From Amia ocellicauda (lineage: Eukaryota > Chordata > Actinopteri > Amiiformes > Amiidae): DNA of 64,000 nucleotides. A program made the position numbers and the translations under genes. The notes beneath the pieces were generated by a model. That model was given only the letters and a program-made list of their open reading frames with translations, made no database searches and was not told where the DNA came from. Below are positions 26,701-47,221 of the stretch, in pieces. Where the stretch lies: positions 17,063,550 to 17,127,549 of the forward strand of contig NC_089869.1 in NCBI RefSeq assembly GCF_036373705.1, written 5' to 3'. Within the stretch, counting starts at the first letter, position 1, and the number at the start of each line of letters is the position of its first letter.

Positions 26701-27174
26701 ATACAACATGAATCTCTTTTTAATATTAAACGCTCAGATAGATGAAGAAGGTTCCATTACTACAAAACATGCCGTTTTACCTTTTAGGTGTGGCCAGGGA
26801 TCCTCGGAGTTTCATGTCCTGTGAAGGATCTGCAAAATCCATCTCAAATATTTCCAGGGCCGCACTGGTACTGAAAGACGCATCCAACTGTTGCGCTGAT
26901 GTACCTTTAACCCAAAAAAATCACAAGTGATAAAAAGTGGTTAGGAAAACGTTTCAACCAGGCTCAATCAGTGTGGTGATTGATTGCAACTTTAACAATT
27001 GCTTACACAGTCAAATGACTGTTTCAAAGAAGGCTGTTTTCAGGAAAGCAGCTGATTGAGCTGAATGAATAAGGGGACCAGCTCAGCTGAAATACCTGTG
27101 GCCAAGCAGACAGGGTGGTGCGCTGCTGGACTCCACGCCTGCTGTGCCGTCCTCTGGATTTCTTTCAGCTTCAT
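11731..27174 (-). CDS. sec31b: Sec31 COPII outer-coat subunit (Sec31B)
   Basis: Outer COPII coat protein that assembles with Sec13 on ER exit sites and, with Sec23/24, drives ER-to-Golgi vesicle budding. Coding exons in transcript order: 27174-27096, 26904-26781, 26600-26405, 26160-26065, 24977-24837, 24575-24433, 24105-24006, 23890-23729, 23284-23132, 22898-22656, 22297-22223, 22015-21923, 21628-21508, 21348-21170, 20870-20744, 19841-19696, 19363-19190, 19027-18875, 18749-18566, 18367-18005, 15802-15744, 13343-13197, 12667-12548, 12147-12076, 11910-11731. All junctions are GT-AG, phases agree, and the sum is 3630 nt (1209 residues plus stop), near the roughly 1200 usual for vertebrate Sec31. 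Start is [10 protein letters not shown]; the end is IANKLGI. The B paralogue is chosen from its place between wnt8b and ndufb8; sequence alone would fit Sec31A or B. Confidence 0.95.
13344..15743 (-). other. sec31b intron with a SINE copy
   Basis: Intron between exons 21 and 22. Apart from a tRNA-derived SINE-like segment at about 14258-14402, nothing is recognised. Short open frames have no domain. Confidence 0.7.
14258..14402 (-). repeat. tRNA-derived SINE-like element
   Basis: On the minus strand the head reads GCAGCCTAGAGGTTAAAGG (A-box-like, about 14387-14400). About 40 nt on comes GTTTCAAGTC (B-box-like, 14347-14356), followed by unrelated body and a simple A/T-rich tail near 14258. 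The spacing fits an internal Pol III promoter. It is degenerate, so the family is not named. A lone similar head (AAGCCTAGTGGTTAA) occurs on the plus strand near 22450. Confidence 0.5.
15803..18004 (-). other. sec31b intron
   Basis: Intron between exons 20 and 21. It holds two stretches with composition unlike the rest: about 15885-16090 and about 17430-17820 (the latter weakly coding-like on the minus strand). No gene, RNA or repeat family was identified in them. Confidence 0.65.
19190..22297 (-). other. sec31b: sec31b alpha-solenoid region (residues about 480-784)
   Basis: Exons 11-17 encode the helical ACE1-type solenoid that forms the rod of the Sec13/31 cage edge. Diagnostic stretches include [53 protein letters not shown] and [15 protein letters not shown]. 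Exon 13 inserts a Ser/Thr/Pro-rich linker before the solenoid core. Confidence 0.85.
19842..20743 (-). other. sec31b intron
   Basis: AT-rich intron between exons 15 and 16. Nothing is recognised in it. Confidence 0.75.
22797..22860 (-). repeat. sec31b: Polyglutamine CAG tract in sec31b exon 10
   Basis: A run of CAG codons (seen as ctg repeats on the plus strand, about 22838-22858) encodes seven consecutive Gln at about residues 413-419, right after [14 protein letters not shown]. Many Sec31 proteins have a low-complexity linker here, so length variation is likely tolerated. Confidence 0.8.
23729..27174 (-). other. sec31b: sec31b WD40 propeller region (residues about 1-347)
   Basis: Exons 1-8 encode the N-terminal beta-propeller that contacts Sec13-Sec31 vertices. 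Repeat signatures are visible: [85 protein letters not shown] and [19 protein letters not shown]. The next exons carry the Sec31-specific SFGGKLV-like segment (FGGKLVTF at residue 399). Confidence 0.88.
24978..26064 (-). other. sec31b intron
   Basis: AT-rich intron between exons 4 and 5, with long A/T stretches toward 25600-26040. No feature is recognised. Confidence 0.75.
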
Positions 27175-28260
27175 TGTGCTCCAGGTGCTGCAGAAATTTT
27201 CAAAAACACAAAGCATGAATTGCTATTGCTTATCCAAAAATAAAAAAATAAAAAACAACCTAAAACAATAGGAGTTACTTTACACATCGCATTTTAACTA
27301 ATTAAACCATCTTCCCCCTCAACTCACAAAAACATCTAATACGAATTTTAGATTCAAAGGTTGTAAAATTAAATAAATAACAACAAAACCTACAATGAAA
27401 CATTTAATTGATAAAAGAATGGCAAACCACTAGCCACTGAGATACTTGGACTAATTAATGTTATGAAACCTGTATGGATACGGTTTTATTATTCTGTTGG
27501 AGGTGATTTAGTATTATACTTCAATATTAATGTGCCAAGAGCTACACAGAACTTTAAAGTATAAATACCATGATGTCGATCAAATGACATGTCTTGTTAT
27601 AGTTCCTAGTATATGTGACATTGCAGGAACTGAAATATGTATTACTTCTAAAGATATATACAGCCTGTGTAGCTAACGGTATGGGTTAGAGAGCCCGTTT
27701 TCAGGCTGAACCAGCAATCATTTAACTAAAAAGCAATATTACTGGTCGTAGATCTGCACATATTTGTAAGTCTTGAAAATGCAAAGTAATCTCGCTAGAA
27801 AATCTCGACTGACCAGACTAAGTGAATTCATTGTAAAACATGAAAAAGGCCCAACACAATCAGAGAATGAACAATACTGAAAATACAAGCGTTTATTTTA
27901 CTTTAATGGCACATGCTGATATCAAAAACATGGTATGTTTTAAAACCAAACACAAAAGAGCCCTATGTTCAGAAATCTGTTATTTTGTTAGTATTGCGAG
28001 GAGTAACTAGGGGCCTGCCAATCGTTTTTTGCCACATAGACCACAGGTAGTTTCACCGGATCACAGCCTCTGCCTTCTCTTTCAAAGTTACAAGTCTAGG
28101 TTTCTAGTGATAACAACATACTTACAGTCGGTTTCGGTATAGCCTATGTCTCGGTTTCAATTTATTTCATGAGAATAAAAATGTGACTAGTACACACACC
28201 GACACTCCCTGCACTCGCGTTGGGATGTGTAGTTCTTTTCGTGGAAATGAGCGCTACGGT
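27175..28260 (-). promoter_or_regulatory. sec31b: sec31b 5' UTR, first intron and promoter
   Basis: The 5' UTR piece 27175-27187 follows an AG acceptor (TTTCTGCAG on the minus strand). A good donor (ACT|GTAAGTATG) ends a non-coding exon at 28126, giving an intron of about 0.94 kb. Just upstream on the minus strand, 28221-28233 reads ACTACACATCCCA, which fits the ACTACAnnTCCCA promoter motif bound by ZNF143-type factors in vertebrates. The TSS is therefore inferred near 28150-28220. No TATA box is seen. Confidence 0.55.
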
Positions 28261-28269
28261 GGCCGAAGT

Positions 28270-29285
28270 AGTAAAAACATTTCAAAGACCAGACCCAGCC
28301 GACTCAAACGGGCAAATGCGATATATTCTCAATAGTGCAGGTTGGTTTTCGAGGAAGGTCGCACACAGAGTAAAACATCCATTCATAAGATGAATTATCT
28401 TTTGTTGATAAATGTCTTCTGAATTGTGATTTCAATTAATTAGTTTTTGCCGTCTGAGTGTTTTTTAGACATGTAAAATGAGGTTGGCATCACTGACCAC
28501 CTTATTGGTGTTATTTGTTCTTCATACCAGGTAAGAATTTGCTTATTGTTAGGGTTATATTTGTACTAGGTTTACTATATGGGTTTAGATCCAGATTTAG
28601 TGCTCTCCAGAAAAAACACCAACAGTTAAATCTGAGCTCAAGACACTCCTAAAACTATTTTCTAATTAAAAGTCTTAATTTAAAAGGAATTCTAAATCTG
28701 CCAGACTGAAACTATAACCCTTCTGTAATTGTAATCCTAATTAAACCATCCAAACACTAATTGTGACATCAAGTGAGGTATCCCATCCCGACTAAATCCA
28801 GCCCTTATACTACAACCTTACAAGCTAATTGTAAGATGTAACGCAAACACTACCCACATTTATTTTAATTATATTATTTAGTTAAATGTATAGCTAGGTT
28901 CAGTTAAGGTTTGAGTTTTGAACAAGAGTTGATTAGGGTTAATTAAGCATATAGATACATATGTAGGATTTGTCCATCTTTTTTAAATTCGCTAAATTAA
29001 ATTGTGAACTATTATTAACTTTGAAGTTCAGACTCGGGTTAGACTTCAGGCTTGGCTCGAGTTTTGAGTTCCTAGGAAATTCAAACTTCCATTCATTTCA
29101 GGACTGGTTTAACAAAGATGGTGTCGTCTTTGATTTATATATTGCAAGTTCCTCAGTTGCCAACACAAAACCTCATGTATATTTTCAATGTATGGGGTAT
29201 GAACACAAAACATAAACCTACAACCTGTGGTTTAATTTCAACAAATGTAGGACCTAAAACTAAAAAATACATATAAAACCATGTA
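28270..29285. other. Intergenic region sec31b-ndufb8
   Basis: About 1 kb upstream of sec31b and downstream of ndufb8, AT-rich, with no gene recognised. The open frame at 28970-29215 looks random. Confidence 0.6.
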
Positions 29286-29291
29286 TTTATT
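29286..29291 (-). terminator. ndufb8: Poly(A) signal of ndufb8
   Basis: AATAAA on the minus strand about 75 bp after the ndufb8 stop codon, which is the expected distance for its short 3' UTR. Confidence 0.7.
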
Positions 29292-29365
29292 GGTCATCTT
29301 GTAATTTTTATTAGAATAACAATCATATTCACAAATTCTATACAATGAAGTAATAGTTTAAGAGA

Positions 29366-31574
<2,209 letters not shown>

Positions 31575-31943
31575 ATTGACCGACTGTCTGTGCACTCCAG
31601 ACAACACTAGAGGCGGGCATACGCATGCGCGGAAAAAACAAACTACGGGAAGAAGAAAGGTTCGCGTTTTCAATCAAAAAGTCATAGGATTATTATTATT
31701 GTTATTCAGACGTGTAGTTGTTCCATCAGGGCTGCAGGTGGCGCTGTCCTCTGGTTCCCACCTCTCTGGGCACTGCCTGTGTTTACAGTCTCCTCTTCTG
31801 GCGTTGCAGTGGGAAGCTATTGCTCCTGCATGGCCAGTTGTAATGTTATTTGTTAAATAAATGTGTCATCGTATCCGTAATAGGACTAGACTTGTTTAAT
31901 TAAAACAATTCATAGAGACCACCACTGTCTTCGGCGCCGAGAA
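31575..31943. promoter_or_regulatory. Divergent ndufb8/hif1an promoter
   Basis: About 370 bp separate the two start codons. ACGCATGCGC at 31621-31630 matches the palindromic NRF-1 core, a known regulator of nuclear respiratory genes. On the minus strand CAATATGGCTGC overlaps the ndufb8 ATG and fits a YY1 site, which is often found just after the TSS. No TATA box is seen. A shared promoter is inferred from the spacing; the exact TSSs are unknown. Confidence 0.7.
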
Positions 31944-40221
<8,278 letters not shown>

Positions 40222-40276
40222 TGGCATCTGGATGGGGACATTTCTTATGATTTTATGCTGGAGACATTGGAGATGA

Positions 40277-40314
40277 CTGTGTGTGTGCGCGTGTGTGTGT
40301 GTGTGAGAGAGAGA
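40277..40314. repeat. (TG)n/(GA)n microsatellite
   Basis: TG run with a GCGC interruption, followed by GA, in the hif1an 3' UTR 56 bp after the stop. Confidence 0.9.
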
Positions 40315-41605
40315 TGTGGTGCTAGTACTGCATGGCAGCACTCAAACACCTTGGAAACTTCTCTCTACCTTCCAGTTTGCTTTGATCATCTACCAGTTAA
40401 TGTCAGTGTGGATCCTCCTGTGTGCTTCTGTGCCTATAAAAAGACACTTTGGTAACATTAATACGTGCCATTAGGGAGCTTCATTGCTGAACATTATACA
40501 CACAGCATGGGTTTGTACCTGCGGTGATTGGTCATTCAGGAAACCAGCTAAAGACAGGTAATAAGGAAAGGAAGACCTACATTATATCTGTTGATGCTTA
40601 ATGGTACCCAATTCGTAATTGCTCAAGTGAACCGAGTCTTGAAATGTGAACTATTCCAAGAATTAAAAGGTTGTCTTTAAGGAAATGTAATGCATGTCAT
40701 AGTTACCCAGTTGTGGATTTGATGTGACAGAAAATAAGCTCTAATCTTATTCCTATTCCAGCCCAGCCATGACTATCAAAACAAAAAAGAATTGTATATT
40801 CTGTCCTCAGTGTTGAATCATATCCCACGTGTGATATTCCTTACTCTAGATCATCTTCAAGGTTACATCCCTCTTTCAGTGTTAAAGAAAATGTAACAGT
40901 CCAGCAATTGGCAAAAACAAAAAGTCCTATTTTGCACCTGATATTCCCTCACAAAATAGCCTGAAAAGTTTAAGGTAATACAGTGCCTCTGTGGCCTGCA
41001 CTGCTGATTTATAAGTGAAGAAATGACGGGAAAAGCAGTAGTAGCAAAGTATTGGCCTTTAATAGACAGTAGCACAGTATTGTAACAGCTTAGACTTCTG
41101 AGAATACCGAAATCTTACTCTCCAAATAAATACAGGTATGAAAGGTCGGCTTAAACGTCACATTAGACTGGTGCTCTAAAATGCTCAGAACTTTTGAAGA
41201 ATATACATTTACATAAATATATTTGTTTTCTTTTTTTTATGTTTATTGCCCTATAAAAGAGGTTTTAAGGAAGTGAACTAAACTAAAACGTCACATGCCA
41301 TATAGGTGTATGAACAGCATTGTGCCAGGGTGTAACTGAAGGAATTTTGTGCTGTTTTTAAATTCTTCGGGGTTGATCAATTCAAGTAAAATTATTGCTG
41401 ATTAATTGTAGGTTATAAATATTTTGTCAATTTTTGTGTTTTTGTAATTTTTATATACTTTAATGTGGTAAACTTCTATTTACTGTATGTGGTTTGGCCT
41501 TTTGTAATTAAAATCTTGGTTAATTATACTGTATATGGTACACAAACACTTGACCTTAATTTACACATGGTAAATTTAACATTTTATGGGTTTTTTTAGC
41601 TAAGG

Positions 41606-41902
41606 AATGGGTATCAGACTCCAGTCCTGGGGGGCCGCAGTGTCTGGTGGTTTTTGTTCCAACAGAAGATCCCAATTAATTAATGTCATTATTCACTTAG
41701 GTAGGCTTATCAAAAACTTTCATATTTAATTTTTATTGCCAATGGCTCAAAACATTGAACCCACCGAACATTTCAGAGTCTGGAGAGAAATGTTAGTCAT
41801 CCAGTTAATTGTTTAATTAGACCAATTAAGGAGCCAAGAGCTGGGCTGGAACGAAACCCAGCAGACACGGCGGCCCCCCAGGACTGCAGTCTGACACCCC
41901 TG
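41606..41902. mobile_element. hAT-type non-autonomous miniature element
   Basis: A 297 bp element with about 45 bp terminal inverted repeats. The left end reads TCAGACTCCAGTCCTGGGGG after AATGGGTA. The right end, reversed, reads CAGGGGTG then TCAGACTGCAGTCCTGGGGG. The flanking 8 bp direct repeats (41598-41605 AGCTAAGG, 41903-41910 ATCTAAGG) differ by one base. An 8 bp duplication and a CAGG-type end are typical of hAT transposons. The interior has no transposase. Confidence 0.88.
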
Positions 41903-44169
41903 ATCTAAGGGAAATTATTTCAGAGTCCAGCTGTGACTTAAATGGTAAGTGGAATTTATATTCAAAGAAGGAAAAAAAAACATACCTGTCATCTTCATGT
42001 AATTTAAATTTTCATGTAAAGTATTTTTTCTACCACTCATTTTAAGTGTTGTGTTATCCAGAATCTTCCAGAGTCTTCATAGGAACAGTGGGAAAAGGAT
42101 CTGCAAAGCTATTCTCTCTCTTTCTGGGTAATTGTGTCCAGTTGCATCCAATTCATTTAGTTGGAACTCCAATTGCAGCTTTTAATTTTGTTTAATGTTA
42201 ATCAATCAACAGGAGTACCTACAAACTAACAAATAATTACAAACTAACTGACATTGTACTATGTAGTGCTTTTTCAGATGTATGCTATGCTCCCTAAAAC
42301 TAAAATATAAAGCAGACTACCCATGTAGATTTCAGAAATACAATAACTACAAAACATTAAGCAAAAAAAAGTTCTGCCTTAATAGAAACTGCATGGATAT
42401 GCGTTTCAGTGTTGAAGAAGGCTTAAAAAAAACTTTACCAAAGCAATATCGGTACTGAATCTTGGAGAGGTGTGGAAGTACAGTGCGGAAAATTATAAAC
42501 TTCTGCTTTTTGGGTGGTTGTCATTTCAATATGCGTTATGCAATTTTCATTTATAGTCCAAGAACTGTAATGTTTGTATTGTTGGTTTTCTGTATCAATA
42601 TTTAAAGAATTAAAGCCTTGAAAAACAGCATATGGTTGTTGGATGAGATCCTAAGCTCATTTGAATTGTTATGCAGTGACCAATACCAAAATATATAGTT
42701 ACTAACTAGTACAAACTAGCCTTCTTTTCTAATTAAAGCTGTCCAAGTTTGAGGTAGTTGTCTGTTCTATCTAAAGCTATAGACGATTCCCCCACAAAGT
42801 GCAAAACAAGGAAAAGGAATCCTTCCATTAACTATAATTTAACCTCCATATCTTCAAATATGCAGCAATAGAATATGAAATTGAGGTCAACAATCAATCC
42901 TGCATTTGAGAGATTTTCAGCATTTTAAGCATGAACTTAATTTGATTTTACTAGACTAGATTTTATTGCCTTATGCTCTTAAATTCTTTGAACACAACAA
43001 TTCAGCCATTCAAGCCAAATGTTTAGCAGTTTACTGTGCCAAAGTTTGTGTATTTTCCCTTTGGGGCACTGGCATACTGATCTTTCATAGACCTGAACAT
43101 GGCTGTCTGCTAAGAAATCAAAAATAATAATATAATAAGAGACAATACCCTTTGTTGAAATGCTGTAAAGATAGCATTGTCTCTATTTTTATTGTGTGTG
43201 TTTTTATATAAATCGTAGGAGGGAGGCTTTATTTATTGACACTGTTTTTGTTCATTACATTTTTGGTATTGCAAATGGTCTTGAATTAGTTACTGACAAT
43301 TGTATGAACAGAATATATATACATTAATGCTGCATGTAAAAAAAAAACCACAAAGTTATTAAAGTGGTCAATGCACTGCCTGTAGGAGTTCTTTTGGCCC
43401 TCTTAATAGCTTGTGTATTCATAAATCCTATGTTTCTTTTTGAATGAGGTGTGTTTCTTCATTCTTGATATTTATAAATAGGGATTGGTTTTAATATTTC
43501 GTTTTTATTGGAGTCACATTTCCATGTCAAGATTAGATAGCGTTTTACCACTATCCTGGAATGGAACTTTTTGAGTAAATCTAGTTTACATTATATTCCT
43601 AGTACAGGGACAATAATGAGAACAAACTCCTCTCTGTGCTTGTTATTGTTTATCGCACATTTTTATTTATCATCGCAAACAGTTTTATTGCTTCAGAAGA
43701 TCAAGATCTTTTGAGTCTCACTGTATTTGCTGCTCATGACAATTCTTGGTGCTATAGCTTTTGATTTATTTTATTATTAAAAAAATATATATTTCCGTGT
43801 TGAATTGAACTTATTGTCGGTTTCTATGGATGTCTGGGGGAAACAAAATTGTTAAACTGTTTGTACATAAATCATTTTTTCAGAATTTATGCTTTTGGAA
43901 AAAACAAGGTATCATTTTTCTGTTTCCCAACCCTTCCGTAGCCTCTGCTCTGCAAGATTCGACCCAGAAACTGCTAGTTCAAAAATCTTTGACATTTCTT
44001 TAGACACTAACTCCACAGAATCTTATCCATTTTACAGTCAATCCAGATTTTGTAGTATAAAGGAAAGTGCAGCAGATTATTGTTTCAGATTATGCATTTA
44101 ATTATATTTGTGCTGAACAGTTACAACACATTTTCATTAAGGTCCCAGGGGATCTCAAAAACACAATAA

Positions 44170-44175
44170 TTTATT
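44170..44175 (-). terminator. Poly(A) signal of the glutathione peroxidase gene
   Basis: AATAAA on the minus strand about 215 bp after the stop and just past the candidate SECIS element. This gives a compact 3' UTR that would include the SECIS. Confidence 0.7.
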
Positions 44176-44242
44176 GAATAACTGAAAAGCCAGCCAACAC
44201 TTAAGAGACTGGTAAGATGTAATGCTCTGTGTGAATGCACTA

Positions 44243-44330
44243 AATCACAGAGCATTCTCTCTCACCACTTCAGATACACCTCAGGTGCAAGTTAGCATTT
44301 ACTAAGTGATCTTCATTCTTTCTCCATGTG
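44243..44330 (-). ncRNA. Candidate SECIS element (3' UTR of selenoprotein gene)
   Basis: Read on the minus strand. ATGA (44316-44313) is followed by a helix strand (ATCACTT), then the unpaired AAA (44300-44298) exactly 12 nt after ATGA. An apical part with a small CACC/GGTG stem follows, then the return strand AAGTGGT and the partner TGA (44264-44262). The core helix pairs seven of seven positions, with one G-U. Below the quartet, CACA..GAG can pair with CTCTGTG. Spacing and the extra apical mini-stem match a form 2 SECIS, which recruits SBP2 so that the UGA is read as Sec. Not folded by software. Confidence 0.75.
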
Positions 44331-44390
44331 TAAAAGGCTGACATTCCTGTTTGATCCTTGGAAGACATGGACATGATATCTGGAGTTAAT

Positions 44391-46846
44391 TCAGGGTTTC
44401 AATAGATGTGCAATATCTCTCTCCAGTTCCTTAAAAGAAGTGTGTACCTCATACCTAGAAAATAAGAATTTTCATTTTAGTAGACATCCAAGAAGTTGCA
44501 AGTATCTATGTAAAAGTGGCTGCTGTGACACCATTGACAAGGTCTACATTCAGGCGATTGCACGTCATCCCTTTAAAATTTAAAAACCGACAGATGTTTC
44601 TTGATGGAAGCGATGACTCGCAAAAAGCACTAAATTGGATTGATTTGAACTGGCTATACTTCAGTATGTTGCGTCTTCTGTGCCTTGTTAATTGAATCAG
44701 GTGACTGCATTTGTCTTGATAGAAAAAAAAAAGCATTGATTGCATGAAAAATAATTGAAACTTTATTTTAAGCAAGCTGGTGAATGCATGTAAACTCATA
44801 TTTGGCAAGTACAATGTAGTCTTAAGAAACTATTTTTTAAGATTTATAAAAAAAAAAAAATGGATGTCACAAGATCCGCCTATTACTGGAACCAGCTAAT
44901 TAATTTGAGCAACATGTTTCTCAAATATTAACAAACCATTGACAAGTCTTACCTCCTTTTAAGTGATAGCTGTAGGTTTACTTTTTTAAAGGAATGAGTC
45001 AATGATCCACTGAATTCATGCCTTATCTATCACAGCACACCACTAGAGTGTCCACAAAGACTTATGAATAAAACATCAGCTGCTCACACTTATGCAAAAT
45101 GCAGAACTATGTTTAGCTACATTCAATCAAAGCATGTCCTGTCATTATTTTAAGGTATATATTTATTTATTTTTATATACCCAACAATCCTGCTCTAGTT
45201 CCAGCTAGCTCACCTCTTATATGGAACTCCATCAGCTTGGATCAAAAACTTTTCAAAGTTCCATCGTATGTCACTCACTTTAATAGGAGACCAGTAGAAT
45301 TTCTTGGGATCTCCAATTAGAGGACTGACATAAGGGCACAAATCCTGCAGTGTGGATAATACAATAAGTTATTTTATATACTGCACTTTTGTAATGCTTT
45401 AAAATGTCTTGTCTGTAACCTGTAAGTTGCCCTTGGCATCTACTAATAAATAATAATTACGATAATAAAAAAAAGTAAAAAGATTTTCATAAGAAATAAT
45501 AAAGTGCAATTGGGATGCACTTTCCTTGGTTGGAAATAATATTTTCAAGTGCATAGTTTTTACTGTAATGAAATCTGTGTACTATACATGGAAGTGAGTA
45601 AAGCATGAAAGCTATTTTTTTTTTTTTTTTTATACATACAACATTGGAATGTTACATTTCCTGTCTGTGGTCTTTAATATAATGAGGCATGTTTGAATGG
45701 CTTACCTTTACAAATGTGAAGAGAGCATCTTCATATTGTCCATTCACTTCCACTTTTCCAAACACCTCAAACTTGGGGATAAATCCACCACCTGGCCTAA
45801 CATACTTCAGGACATTTAATGTTTCATGATTTTCCTCTAAAAGAAGAAAAAGGAGGTCAGTATATGGTATACATTTGTTGTGGAACTGGAGGGGTAGATG
45901 GCAGTTTTACCCTTTCATTTAAGTTATGAACTGATTGATCTTTTAATCAAAGTATGACATGCTATTAACTATTGTACAATTATTGAATAATTAACTTATG
46001 GAGGTAATATGTATGTAAGTTGGGCAGAATATGTAACAGATGAGTTAGAATAATGTTTTACACATGTGAACAACACAGTTATACAAAACTGAACACAAAG
46101 ATTCGGTGCATCATATTAACCACCAATTACGTATATGTCAATTAAAAACTTCTAATGGGGCATTTACATTTTTTTTAATGCAGAATAACATTCAACATTT
46201 AGTACACCATCCTGCAAGTAATACAAATTAAATAGGGAAGGGGAAAATGGAAGGCACTGCCTTTTGAACACTCCTACGTGTTTGAGGATGCCTTGACACA
46301 GCTCTTACCAGGATCCTGGAGACCAAACTGGTTACACGGGAATCCAAGGACCATGAAGTTGGTACCGACAAACATTTCCATGAGTGCATTCAATTGGAGG
46401 TACTGTATTAGGTGCAAGAAAACAACAAACAACAACCTGATTCAGAATACATGTACAGAATTACTCCTGAATAAAAGAATTTCAACAGCAATTGAAAAGA
46501 CATGTCTGGCCACAAATATAAATAGAATTGTTTAATTGTAGTATTGTACTAGGACTGTTGTGATGTCCTGTTGTTTGGCATAAAACTGCCAGAACTTGTG
46601 ATCTTTCTAATGAACCATAGATACCATTTCAAATCCCAGTAAGTTTATGCACAAAGAAACCAATACCTCTTCTACAGTGGACCCTCAGAAAGTTGCCACG
46701 TTGACAATGAGCAGCACCTTGCCCTTGTATTTCCTCAGTGATACAGGCTGACCCTGCAGGGTCTCCACTGTGAAATCATAGACACAGTTCCCTGCAGTTG
46801 TGGAGCAAGGAGATTGTGTCTGAGCTCCTGGTAGAAAAGCCATCAT
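44391..46846 (-). CDS. GPX3-like selenoprotein glutathione peroxidase
   Basis: Peroxidase that would reduce hydroperoxides with thiols; the GPX3 class is secreted. Exons in transcript order: 46846-46667 (5' end uncertain), 46402-46309, 45836-45706, 45344-45214, 44454-44391. Phases agree; from ATG at 46846 they give 199 residues. The active site reads NVATFUGST, with the selenocysteine TGA at 46685-46687 (residue 54). The rest of the catalytic tetrad is present: Gln in FPCNQFG and Trp-Asn in [19 protein letters not shown] is strongly GPX3-like; the tail ([18 protein letters not shown]) is unusual. A SECIS candidate follows, so the TGA is read as Sec rather than as a break. If the exon instead starts at the AG acceptor at 46871, an upstream exon would supply the signal peptide. 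Close paralogue identity (gpx3, gpx9-type) is not settled. Confidence 0.88.
46685..46687 (-). other. In-frame TGA selenocysteine codon
   Basis: The TGA falls exactly at the catalytic U of the GPX motif (VATFUG) and is followed by in-frame coding sequence through four further correctly phased exons. A stop here would remove the whole fold, so recoding is the consistent reading. Confidence 0.9.
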
Positions 46847-46870
46847 GTGCAGCACAAATGTCCATATGGC

Positions 46871-47221
46871 CTATGGAGCCTATCTCTTCATTTTTAGGTT
46901 TGTATCAGTTTGGTCAGCAATTGTTCAGCATGGTTGCTTCTATTGTTCTTTCACACTGAGGTGAACTGGACAGTTATTTGTTCAAGCATTTGCATAGGTG
47001 TGCAAATCTCATGTGTCATGTGTTTTCACTATTTTTTTTTAATGGGCAGGTGCCGTGACTACTTTTCAGATTCCAATTTCAATCAGTAAACACATTAATT
47101 CAAATATACATCAACTACAACATTCTCCAAATTCAATATATTGGGTTGTTATTCTAACTGAAGCCTGGTTAGTTTAGTTAATTCAAGCATGTTGTTTCCA
47201 TAAAATACTTTTCAAAATGTG
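46871..47221. other. Upstream flank of the peroxidase gene
   Basis: This should contain the missing first exon or promoter of the peroxidase. On its strand an ATG AAG AGA opens near 46892 but meets TAG within three codons. No convincing signal-peptide exon is found before the Tc1 element. Confidence 0.4.

Larger units (their letters stand above)
40222..44165 (+). other. hif1an 3' UTR and spacer to the peroxidase gene
   Basis: AT-rich, no second gene seen. AATAAA occurs at 41125-41130 and ATTAAA near 42609 and 43356, so the hif1an 3' UTR could run 0.9-3.1 kb. A hAT-type miniature element interrupts it at 41606-41902. The open frame at 43889-44101 shows no domain. Confidence 0.5.

Noticed and set aside
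27661-27740. tRNA-like stretch in the sec31b first intron
   Set aside because: A-box and B-box words are weak, no cloverleaf could be drawn, and no tail is visible.
46685-46687. TGA as a nonsense mutation making the peroxidase a pseudogene
   Set aside because: It falls exactly at the Sec position of the active site. All downstream exons are open and spliced in phase, and a SECIS candidate follows.
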